DNA from: Candidatus Poribacteria bacterium
Lineage (GTDB): Bacteria; Poribacteria; WGA-4E; WGA-3G
Assembly (NCBI GenBank): GCA_009845505.1
Contig: VXZL01000617.1
Location: 1 to 10,934 of the forward strand
Length of the DNA: 10,934 nucleotides
Reading direction: 5' to 3'
Under the pieces are notes generated by a model that saw only the letters and a list, made by a program, of their open reading frames with translations, had not been told where the DNA came from and did not search any database. This document shows, one piece after another, positions 1 to 5,908 of this stretch. The stretch's first letter is position 1; every line of letters starts with the position of its first letter. A program made the translations under genes and the position numbers.

Positions 1-240
1 TTCGTAAATAACGTCTTAAGGTTACATAATATCCACTTTAATAGTGCAATTTACTTGTGGACATAGGGGCAGAATCCTTTCGTATTTGGGTTTAATAGGA
101 ACTTGACAATGCGGACGCTTCAAAGCAATACCACTACAGTACAAATCCCTCGGCTACAGATCGCGCCAATTTCTTTACAGAACGGTTCTCTTTACGCGTG
201 GGCTATCTTTACGCCTTTTGTGCAATTTGAAGGCGAAAAC
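1..240. other. Upstream non-coding region; no recognised gene
   Basis: No recognisable protein, tRNA or rRNA is visible in this stretch. A TTGACA hexamer at 103-108 matches the -35 consensus perfectly, but the sequence 15-18 bases downstream contains only weak -10 matches, so a promoter there is possible rather than supported. A small dyad AGAACGGTTCT lies at 180-190. The reading frame of the downstream leader peptide stays open back to 103, with TTG at 103 and ATG at 109 preceded by TAGGA. The leader could therefore be longer than annotated, but the upstream residues resemble no family I know. Confidence 0.4.
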
Positions 241-312
241 GTGCTCTTAAAAGCCGGCCTCGGATTGTATCTATACCTGTACCTTTATCTGTACAGCTAC
301 GCCAGGTGGTGA
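241..312 (+). CDS. Leu/Tyr-rich leader peptide of the aroF-leuA operon (23 aa)
   Basis: This is a short reading frame starting at GTG 241, preceded by GAAGG at 229-233 with 7-nt spacing, and ending in TGA at 310-312. It holds 8 Leu and 6 Tyr among 23 residues. The core, residues 9-18, is five successive Leu-Tyr pairs, followed by SYARW. All six leucine codons (CTC, TTA, TTG, CTA, CTG, CTT) and both tyrosine codons occur, so the pattern is not a simple DNA repeat. An intrinsic terminator follows at 356-396 and then aroF and leuA. In known attenuators such as trp, his, leu and phe, ribosomes stall on codons for the scarce end product and prevent terminator formation. By analogy, this peptide should sense charged tRNA-Leu and tRNA-Tyr. 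A longer in-frame start at 103 or 109 is possible. The dual sensing role is inferred, not shown. Confidence 0.75.
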   Translation: MLLKAGLGLYLYLYLYLYSYARW

Positions 313-358
313 AGCGCCGTAAGCGATGCTATTTTTAACCGATTTCGTTATCACCACC
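305..358 (+). promoter_or_regulatory. Putative antiterminator stem of the attenuator
   Basis: Bases 305-316 (GGTGGTGAAGCG) can pair with 346-358 (CGTTATCACCACC), giving 12 base pairs with one G-U and a single bulged A at 350. The 5' arm contains the leader-peptide stop codon at 310-312. The 3' arm overlaps the first three bases (356-358) of the terminator stem, which are part of its strongest GC-rich base. A ribosome finishing the peptide would cover the 5' arm and leave the terminator free. A ribosome stalled earlier on Leu or Tyr codons would leave the arm free to pair and weaken the terminator. I did not find a convincing segment that sequesters the 5' arm when no ribosome is present. Confidence 0.5.
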
Positions 359-396
359 CAGCGTTGAAGAAAAATTCAATGTTGGGTATTTTTTTT
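356..396 (+). terminator. Rho-independent terminator / attenuator upstream of aroF
   Basis: A 13-bp stem pairs 356-368 (ACCCAGCGTTGAA) with 375-387 (TTCAATGTTGGGT), with two G-U pairs and the loop GAAAAA. It is followed by one A and eight consecutive T residues at 389-396. This is a textbook intrinsic terminator on the plus strand. It lies between the leader peptide and aroF, about 90 bp before the aroF start, with no other complete gene between. It therefore most plausibly controls read-through into aroF-leuA rather than merely ending an upstream gene. Confidence 0.85.
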
Positions 397-485
397 AACT
401 AAACTTGATTTCCAACAGAGTTCCTTTTTAGGGCAGCTTGCAAACTGAAAACTTACTATTAAGAAGGCGGAGGTAGTTGAAAAGC

Positions 486-1505
486 ATGGTAATCGTGACC
501 AAAACCGATGCAACACAGGCAGATATAGATGCTGTTGTTAAACGGATTGAGAGCGTCGGGTTGAAGGCACAAATCTCAACCGGCGAACGCCATACAGTTA
601 TCGGTGTAATTGGAGATAAAACGTTGCTTGGTGATATTCCCATAGAGTCAATGTCCGGTGTGGAGCGAACAATGGCAATTACAGCACCATTCAAGTTGGC
701 ATCCCGTGAATTCCGAGGCGATGAGCCCACTGTTATTGTCGTCAACGGCACAAAGATCGGCGGAAGGGAGATACCTGTTATTGCGGGTCCCTGTGCTGTC
801 GAGAGCACAGAGCAGATCGTAACCATCGCCCAACTGGTTCAAAAGGCTGGGGCGAGTTTCATCAGAGGCGGTGCTTTTAAGCCGAGAACCGGTCCCTATA
901 GCTTCCAAGGTTACGGCGAAGAAGCACTCAAAATGCTACAAGAGGCGAAAGATGAAACAGGACTCGGCATCGTCACCGAAGTGATGACCCCACACGAAGT
1001 CGAACTCGTCGGGGAATATACGGATATGTTCCAACTCGGCACACGGAATATGACAAATTTCTATCTGTTGCGTGAAGTTGGACGCGCACGGAAACCCGTT
1101 ATCCTCAAGCGCGGCATGTCCTCAACAATCGAGGAATGGCTACTCGCCGCTGAGTATATCCTCTCAGAAGGTAATAAGGAGGTCATTCTATGCGAACGCG
1201 GGATCCGAACATTTGAAACGCACACCCGCAACACACTCGACCTGAATGCGGTTCCAGTCGTTCACGAATTGAGCCACTTACCTATTGTTGTCGATCCAAG
1301 CCACGGCACAGGCATCAGGAGTTTGGTCTGTGATATGACGAAAGCATCTGTAGCTGCCGGGGCAGATGGACTCTTACTTGAGGTACATCACGATCCAGAT
1401 CACTCGATGACAGGGGACGGGGCGCAGTCGCTGTTCCCAGACCAATTCGAGGCACTGATGCAGGAACTCAAGCCTATTGCTGTGGCTGTCGGACGTGAAA
1501 TTTAA
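486..1505 (+). CDS. aroF: 3-deoxy-7-phosphoheptulonate synthase (DAHP synthase), type I-beta with N-terminal regulatory domain
   Basis: This enzyme condenses phosphoenolpyruvate and erythrose 4-phosphate to DAHP, the first step of the shikimate pathway. Residues 1-70 form the ferredoxin-like/ACT-type N-terminal domain (MVIVTKTDAT... HTVIGVIGD), as in the Thermotoga maritima-type enzyme, which carries feedback control in relatives. The TIM-barrel follows, with GPCAVES (Cys103), FKPRTGPYSFQG (Lys132), ILKRGM, CERGIRTFE, VDPSHGTG (His273) and the Glu299/Asp311 region, so the metal and substrate residues look intact. The length of 339 aa matches this subfamily. The ATG at 486 is chosen because the protein then begins where relatives begin. 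GGAGG lies at 469-473, 12 nt upstream. A TTG at 477 would be only 3 nt from it. The gene is followed 67 bp later by leuA and preceded by the Leu/Tyr attenuator. Confidence 0.95.
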   Translation: MVIVTKTDATQADIDAVVKRIESVGLKAQISTGERHTVIGVIGDKTLLGDIPIESMSGVERTMAITAPFKLASREFRGDEPTVIVVNGTKIGGREIPVIAGPCAVESTEQIVTIAQLVQKAGASFIRGGAFKPRTGPYSFQGYGEEALKMLQEAKDETGLGIVTEVMTPHEVELVGEYTDMFQLGTRNMTNFYLLREVGRARKPVILKRGMSSTIEEWLLAAEYILSEGNKEVILCERGIRTFETHTRNTLDLNAVPVVHELSHLPIVVDPSHGTGIRSLVCDMTKASVAAGADGLLLEVHHDPDHSMTGDGAQSLFPDQFEALMQELKPIAVAVGREI

Positions 1506-1558
1506 ACCTTTTCGTAATGAAATGGAGAAGCAACCAGATTTAATCGTTAAAAATATTT

Positions 1559-1563
1559 GGAGG
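1559..1563 (+). promoter_or_regulatory. Ribosome binding site fixing the leuA start
   Basis: GGAGG lies 9 nt before a GTG at 1573. The reading frame is open further upstream, to an ATG at 1477 inside aroF and an ATG at 1522, but neither has a comparable site. The GTG start removes residues with no counterpart in the LeuA family. Confidence 0.75.
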
Positions 1564-1572
1564 AACACACCC

Positions 1573-3126
1573 GTGGACGATTTTGAAGCCAACCCGCAAA
1601 AAGTCTACATCTTTGATACAACACTCCGTGATGCAGAACAGACCCCTGGAGCCGCACTCGGTATCCAGGAAAAACTGGAAATTGCTAAGCATCTTGCCAG
1701 ATTAAATGTTGATGTCATTGAAGCCGGATTCCCAATTTCGTCACCCGGTGATTTCGATGCCGTCAAACAGATCGCAAACGAAGTGGAAGGTCCCGAAATC
1801 TGCGCGCTTTCGCGTGTTGTGGAGAAGGACATCACTGCTGCGTGGCAGGCGATTGAAGATGCACCGCGCGCCCGTATCCACACGTTTGTCGGAACCTCTC
1901 CGATCCACATGGGGCGGATCACACGTACAACTCCCGAAGATACACTTCGCATGGCAACCGATGCCGTCGCCTACGCAAAAAGCCTCTGTGAAAACCACGC
2001 TGATGCAAACGTCGAGTTTTCACCGATGGACGCTGGACGCACGGAATTAGCGTTCCTTTATGAAGTCGTTGAAGCCACTATCGCTGCTGGCGCAACCGTC
2101 GTCAACATACCGGAAACCGTCGGATGGACGGTACCGACTGAGTTCGGCGAATTAATTAAAGGCATCATGGAAAACGTCCCAAACGTTAATGATGCTATTA
2201 TTAGTGTCCACTGCCACAACGATCTTGGATTAGCCGTTGCAAACAGTCTCATCGCAATTGAGCAAGGCGCACGGCAGGTGGAATGCACAATCAACGGACT
2301 TGGCGAGCGTGCAGGGAATACCTCACTCGAAGAGGTCGTCATGGCAATCCGCACACGGCGTGATTACTTCAAAGCGTATTACACGGACATTAATGCTAAG
2401 GAAATCGTCCCGATTAGTCGGCGAGTCAGCCGAACGATGGGTATTATGGTGCAGCCGAACAAGGCAATCGTTGGCGCGAATGCCTTCGCACACAGTTCTG
2501 GCATTCACCAAGACGGGATCATCAAATCGCGCGTAACTTTTGAAATCATCGATCCGAAAGAGATTGGATGGAAAGAGAGCCAACTCATTCTGAGTCCCCG
2601 TTCTGGACGCAACGCACTTCGGCACCGCCTCAGCGAACTCGGTTACGAGGTGAACCCCGAAGAATTGGAAAAGGTTTATGAAAGATTTCTCAGCGTCGCT
2701 GATAAGAAAAAGTCAATACAGGATGCCGACCTTGAAGCGATTATGAGCGATGAGATTCGCGCAATCCCCTCTGTCTTTGAACTCGACTATATTCAGGTGG
2801 TCAGCGGAACAAAAATCTCACCGACAACAACGGTCGGAATTCGGACGGAAGGTAAAGTTATTGAAATGGCATCAACCGGAGATGGACCCGTTGATGCAGC
2901 GTTCAAAGCCATCAGTAAAGTTGTTGACATTCAACTGAACCTCATCGACTACCAGATACGATCTGTAACTGAAGGTGAAGACGCTATCGGTGAAGTCTCG
3001 TTGAAGGTGCAGGACAACGGAAATATCATTACCGGACACGGTGCCAGCACAGACATCATTGAAGCGAGTGCACGCGCATATATCCATGCTGTTAACAAAC
3101 TCATTCAGATCCGATCTGAAGGATAG
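1573..3126 (+). CDS. leuA: 2-isopropylmalate synthase
   Basis: LeuA condenses acetyl-CoA with 2-ketoisovalerate to 2-isopropylmalate, the first committed step of leucine synthesis. From the GTG start the protein is 517 aa, the usual length. The DRE-TIM barrel opens with [13 protein letters not shown] (Arg19, Asp20). The metal-binding HCHNDLG is at 213-219 (His213, His215), followed by [14 protein letters not shown] at 241-254. The linker holds HSSGIHQDG at 307-315. The C-terminal LeuA regulatory domain covers about 395-517 ([39 protein letters not shown]), which binds leucine for feedback inhibition in relatives. These motifs favour LeuA over homocitrate or citramalate synthase. It is the second gene of the aroF operon, so leucine control through the upstream leader would make sense. 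It ends in TAG, and a large palindrome follows. Confidence 0.95.
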   Translation: MDDFEANPQKVYIFDTTLRDAEQTPGAALGIQEKLEIAKHLARLNVDVIEAGFPISSPGDFDAVKQIANEVEGPEICALSRVVEKDITAAWQAIEDAPRARIHTFVGTSPIHMGRITRTTPEDTLRMATDAVAYAKSLCENHADANVEFSPMDAGRTELAFLYEVVEATIAAGATVVNIPETVGWTVPTEFGELIKGIMENVPNVNDAIISVHCHNDLGLAVANSLIAIEQGARQVECTINGLGERAGNTSLEEVVMAIRTRRDYFKAYYTDINAKEIVPISRRVSRTMGIMVQPNKAIVGANAFAHSSGIHQDGIIKSRVTFEIIDPKEIGWKESQLILSPRSGRNALRHRLSELGYEVNPEELEKVYERFLSVADKKKSIQDADLEAIMSDEIRAIPSVFELDYIQVVSGTKISPTTTVGIRTEGKVIEMASTGDGPVDAAFKAISKVVDIQLNLIDYQIRSVTEGEDAIGEVSLKVQDNGNIITGHGASTDIIEASARAYIHAVNKLIQIRSEG

Positions 3127-3132
3127 TATTCG

Positions 3133-3174
3133 TTAGTTGTTGGTTATAAGTTATAATTTATAACCAACAACTAA
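3133..3174. repeat. Perfect 17-bp palindrome between convergent leuA and pepA
   Basis: TTAGTTGTTGGTTATAA at 3133-3149 is exactly complementary to 3158-3174, with the 8-nt spacer GTTATAAT. It fills the 55-bp gap between two convergent stop codons, so it could act as a bidirectional transcription end for both. Neither side has a T-tract, so it is not a canonical Rho-independent terminator. Related wording (GTTGTTGGTTGATAGTT) recurs at 4693-4709, suggesting a dispersed intergenic repeat family. Confidence 0.6.
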
Positions 3175-3181
3175 TAACTAC

Positions 3182-4669
3182 CTACCAATCCTCAACCAGT
3201 TGCACGAGCAACCTAACCCCATAACCCGACGCGCCTTCAGGAATATACGTAGAGCCTTTCATACCCCAGGCAGTCCCGGCGATGTCGAGGTGAACCCACG
3301 GATAGCCTTCGGCGAACTTCTTCAAGAACGCACCACCAGCAATCGTGCCAGCACCGCCGTCCCCGATGTTTTGTACATCCGCAACTTTGCTTTTAACGCC
3401 TTCATCGTAATCGTCCCAGAGCGGTAATTCCCAGACGCGCTCGTGCGTCTTTGCGGCAGCCGACTTCACTTTTGCCATCAGTTCTGGATCTGTTCCCATC
3501 GCGCCAGCGGCGATATGCCCTAAACAGGTAATTACAGCACCCGTGAGCGTGGCTAAGTCGATAACGCCTTTCGGATTATACTGCGCCGACCAACCGAGGG
3601 CATCCGCTAACACCAATCGACCTTCTGCGTCTGTGTTGAGAATCTCAATCGTTTTCCCACCGTAGGAGGTAATAACATCACCCGGTTTAATAGCCGTTCC
3701 ACTGGGCATATTCTCAGTCGCAGCAACGACACCAATCACGCGCACATTCGGTTTGAGCTGCCCAATGACCTGCATCGCACCAATCACAGCAGCAGCACCC
3801 GACATATCGTGCTTCATCTCGTGCATACCGCCGCCAGATTTCAGGGAAATACCGCCTGTATCAAAGGTGATTCCCTTTCCGGCAAGCACAACGGTATCCT
3901 GTCCTTCACCATCTGGAACATATTCAAGGATAATAAAGCGTGGTTCTTCAGCACTCCCTTGTGCAACGGCGAGAAGGGTTCGGAATCCTTTCTCTTCCAG
4001 TGTCGCTTTGTCAAAAATTTCACAACTAAGTCCGACAGCCTCCGCTACCGCTACCGCCTTGTCAGCGAGTTGTGTCGGTGTGAGGTGATTGCTCGGTTGA
4101 TTACTCAAATCACGGGCAAGAAGCGTTCCGTTGGCGATTATTTCTCCACGTTGGACAGCCTCTTCCACGGTTTCCTTGATTTGATCGTTTTCAGTTAAGA
4201 ACGTCAGGGATTCAATCTGTTTCTTCTCGTCTCCATCGCCACTTTCGGTTTTATGCTCGTCGAACTGATAGAGCGAAAGGAGACATGCCTCCGTAGCCCC
4301 TTGGATTATTTCTGGTGTGGCTTCTATCGGGATGGGAATGCTAACCGTCCTTAAACCCATGTCCCGTATCGCCCGTGCAGCCTGTCCCGCTGCTTGGCGT
4401 ACCCTCTCAGGTGTGAGGTCATGGTATTCACCCAAACCCACCAATAGTATACGCGGCGTACTGATAGCCCCGTTTGTATACAGCCAACTCGTCGTTTTAT
4501 GCTTACCTGTGAAGTCTCCGAGGTTCATGAGTTCGCGAATCCGACCACCGAGTGCCTGTTCTATATTTTGAAGTGGCGCACTATAGAAATCCGGGTTTTC
4601 CAGCACACCTATAGCAATAACATCGCTCTGCTCTTGACTAAATCCGCCTGTTTTGACAGTAATATTCAT
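3182..4669 (-). CDS. pepA: Leucyl aminopeptidase (peptidase family M17)
   Basis: This is a cytosolic two-metal exopeptidase that removes N-terminal residues, chiefly Leu, during peptide turnover. Its 495 aa are the usual length. Residues 1-160 or so form the variable N-terminal macrodomain-like part. The catalytic domain shows VLAGKGITFDTGGISLK (metal ligands Lys265 and Asp270, catalytic Lys277), MKHDMSGAAAV (Asp288) and the M17 signature NTDAEGRL at 345-352 (Asp347, Glu349, catalytic Arg351). All sit five residues before the Escherichia coli PepA equivalents, so the enzyme should be active. The ATG at 4669 has AAGGAG 5 nt upstream. No clear promoter is visible in the 139-bp gap before it. 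It is the last gene of the minus-strand series and converges on leuA. Some family members also bind DNA, but nothing here indicates that. Confidence 0.95.
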   Translation of the reverse strand: MNITVKTGGFSQEQSDVIAIGVLENPDFYSAPLQNIEQALGGRIRELMNLGDFTGKHKTTSWLYTNGAISTPRILLVGLGEYHDLTPERVRQAAGQAARAIRDMGLRTVSIPIPIEATPEIIQGATEACLLSLYQFDEHKTESGDGDEKKQIESLTFLTENDQIKETVEEAVQRGEIIANGTLLARDLSNQPSNHLTPTQLADKAVAVAEAVGLSCEIFDKATLEEKGFRTLLAVAQGSAEEPRFIILEYVPDGEGQDTVVLAGKGITFDTGGISLKSGGGMHEMKHDMSGAAAVIGAMQVIGQLKPNVRVIGVVAATENMPSGTAIKPGDVITSYGGKTIEILNTDAEGRLVLADALGWSAQYNPKGVIDLATLTGAVITCLGHIAAGAMGTDPELMAKVKSAAAKTHERVWELPLWDDYDEGVKSKVADVQNIGDGGAGTIAGGAFLKKFAEGYPWVHLDIAGTAWGMKGSTYIPEGASGYGVRLLVQLVEDW

Positions 4670-4690
4670 AAATGCTCCTTTCTATGTTTA

Positions 4691-4724
4691 TGGTTGTTGG
4701 TTGATAGTTGATGGTTCAATCAAC
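4691..4724. repeat. AT-rich GTTGGTT/GTTGAT repeat with small hairpin upstream of pepA
   Basis: The stretch TGGTTGTTGGTTGATAGTTG continues into a hairpin in which GTTGAT (4707-4712) pairs with ATCAAC (4719-4724). Its left half closely resembles the left arm of the 3133-3174 palindrome. It lies in the 139-bp pepA leader region (4670-4808), where I see no gene and no convincing promoter. Confidence 0.4.
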
Positions 4725-4785
4725 GGTATGAATGTCTTAATGGCATTCCCCGGATTATGAGTTAAGAGTCTGCCTTCACAGGGAA

Positions 4786-4803
4786 CCCTCTTCACGGATA
4801 ACT
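4786..4803 (-). repeat. Stop-proximal repeat, copy 1 (after the Uma2 gene)
   Basis: Read on the minus strand, AGTTATCCGTGAAGAGGG begins 5 bases after the TAG stop codon of the Uma2 gene. It matches the copy after fdhA (5875-5892) at 16 of 18 positions. Its function is unknown. Confidence 0.5.
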
Positions 4804-4808
4804 ATTAA

Positions 4809-5378
4809 CTATTCAAAAAGCGCGGCCACCTCACAAGAGAATCCTTTGACGACTGCTTCACCGCTAAGCGTGTCATTCCGCGTGAGCACTGTGATGTCTG
4901 TTTCTGAACGGTAAACAGTCACTGTTTTGGAGGGAGGTTTAATCACCCATACTAACTGTGTGCCTGCCTCAAGGTAAGCGAAAGCCTTTTCTTCAACTTG
5001 GTACAACTTGTCCGAAGGCGAAACAACTTCCACGGCAAGGTCTGGCGGGACTGGAGATGTTTTGCGCTGATCGTCAGGAAGCCGGGCATTTGAAATAAAG
5101 GCGATATCAGGGACCAGCATCCGTTCGCCAACACGGAAACCTGTATCTGATATAAGGACACGCCCAAGTTGGTTTTCGCGGACGTACAAGTGTAACGGCG
5201 AACTTAGGTTCACGCTAATGTACCCATGTTCCAATGAGGTTGGTGGCATCGACACTAATTCTCCTTCAATGTATTCATATCCTTCTAAATCGCTTTCGAG
5301 GAATTCCGCTAACGTCATTTTGGGACTCTCATGCGGAAGACGCTCAGGCGGGAATTGACGAACCTCTTGGGTGTCCAT
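4809..5378 (-). CDS. Uma2 family PD-(D/E)XK endonuclease-like protein
   Basis: This is a 189-aa protein of the Uma2/DUF820 family, whose fold is that of restriction-type PD-(D/E)XK nucleases and whose biological role is largely unknown. After MTLAEFLE at 21-28 come YEYIEGELVSMPP with Glu40, ERMLVPDIAFIS with Asp91, PDLAVEVVSPSD with Glu117, and then Lys131 and YLEAGTQLVWVI. The candidate metal-binding residues are therefore all present. The ATG at 5378 has AGGAG at 7 nt. The gene lies 53 bp after the cupin gene. Members of this family occur in large numbers in cyanobacteria, Chloroflexi and several candidate phyla, so it says little about local function. No cognate toxin, antitoxin or methylase is adjacent. 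Confidence 0.88.
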   Translation of the reverse strand: MDTQEVRQFPPERLPHESPKMTLAEFLESDLEGYEYIEGELVSMPPTSLEHGYISVNLSSPLHLYVRENQLGRVLISDTGFRVGERMLVPDIAFISNARLPDDQRKTSPVPPDLAVEVVSPSDKLYQVEEKAFAYLEAGTQLVWVIKPPSKTVTVYRSETDITVLTRNDTLSGEAVVKGFSCEVAALFE

Positions 5379-5431
5379 TTTTGCGCTCCTATTATGGTAG
5401 ATTTTAGAATGATCTAAGTAATTCTATACGC

Positions 5432-5737
5432 CTAAGTCTTTCGCATTCCTGTCAAAACGACCAGAGGTTCCTCGCTCGTAACAGTAATTGAATGATAGGT
5501 ATTCGCAGGAACATCCATCCGGTCCCCAGCTTCAACAGTCCCAGTTGCCTCCGCAACTTTTACATCTGCCGTGCCAGACAGGACACAGACAACCTCATCT
5601 TGGGTATGGATGTAGTCGAGATACGCACCCCCCGGACGGCCACTCCATTCATAAGCGTTGAAACCCTCAGATTGTAACTCCTGTTTTAAAGCGTCCACAT
5701 TCGCGTACTGTTCAGTCCAGCGTGATTTCCAATCCAC
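5432..5737 (-). CDS. Small single-domain cupin protein
   Basis: This 101-aa protein is a single cupin-2-type beta-barrel. Cupin motif 1 is recognisable around GGAYLDYIHTQDEVVCVLSG, but the usual HxH is HTQ, leaving His44 and Glu48 with Gln46 in place of the second His. Motif 2 is GDRMDVPANTYHSI, with Pro77 and His82. Metal binding with an altered ligand set is plausible, but the substrate is unknown. The GTG start at 5737 has AAGGAG about 8 nt upstream (in AAGGAGAGACGCT). Such small cupins serve as isomerases, dioxygenases or sugar/ligand-binding regulators, and the sequence does not distinguish these. It lies 171 bp downstream of fdhA and there is no evidence that the two act together. Confidence 0.85.
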   Translation of the reverse strand: MDWKSRWTEQYANVDALKQELQSEGFNAYEWSGRPGGAYLDYIHTQDEVVCVLSGTADVKVAEATGTVEAGDRMDVPANTYHSITVTSEEPLVVLTGMRKT

Positions 5738-5780
5738 AGCGTCTCTCCTTGACTCCGTTTATTTAGCAGTATTTTGTAGC

Positions 5781-5797
5781 GCAAACTTTTAGTTTGC
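5781..5797. repeat. Short perfect hairpin GCAAACT-TTT-AGTTTGC
   Basis: Seven-base arms (5781-5787 and 5791-5797) enclose a three-base loop in the 171-bp gap between fdhA and the cupin gene, about 44 bp before the cupin start. No T-tract follows on the minus strand. It may be a small intergenic repeat or a weak structural element in the cupin mRNA leader. The gap also holds a weaker AATCT/AGATT dyad at 5812-5824. I see no clear promoter in it. Confidence 0.4.
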
Positions 5798-5874
5798 AGA
5801 CGCATAGACACAATCTAAAAGATTATGATACAAGGATAGCAACATGGGTTATATTACACTCTCGTGGCACAAAC

Positions 5875-5892
5875 CCCTCTTAACCGATAACT
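5875..5892 (-). repeat. Stop-proximal repeat, copy 2 (after fdhA)
   Basis: On the minus strand, AGTTATCGGTTAAGAGGG lies 16 bases after the fdhA TAG stop codon. It matches the copy after the Uma2 gene at 16 of 18 positions. Both copies sit on the same strand, just beyond a stop codon. Confidence 0.5.
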
Positions 5893-5908
5893 GAAAATTA
5901 ATAACCAA

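Noticed and set aside
265..300. The Leu-Tyr run as a simple DNA tandem repeat or a CRISPR-like element.
   Set aside because: The nucleotide sequence varies at synonymous positions and has no fixed repeat unit or spacer structure.
303..316. A T-box riboswitch, because CAGGTGGTGAAGCG loosely resembles the T-box antiterminator consensus.
   Set aside because: Only about 9 of 14 positions agree, the conserved ACC part is missing, and the bases that should stay unpaired to bind tRNA are paired in the visible alternative stem. The coding Leu-Tyr run explains the region better.
1477..1572. A longer leuA beginning inside aroF at ATG 1477.
   Set aside because: The extra 32 residues have no family counterpart and overlap aroF, whereas GGAGG 9 nt before the GTG at 1573 gives the usual LeuA length.
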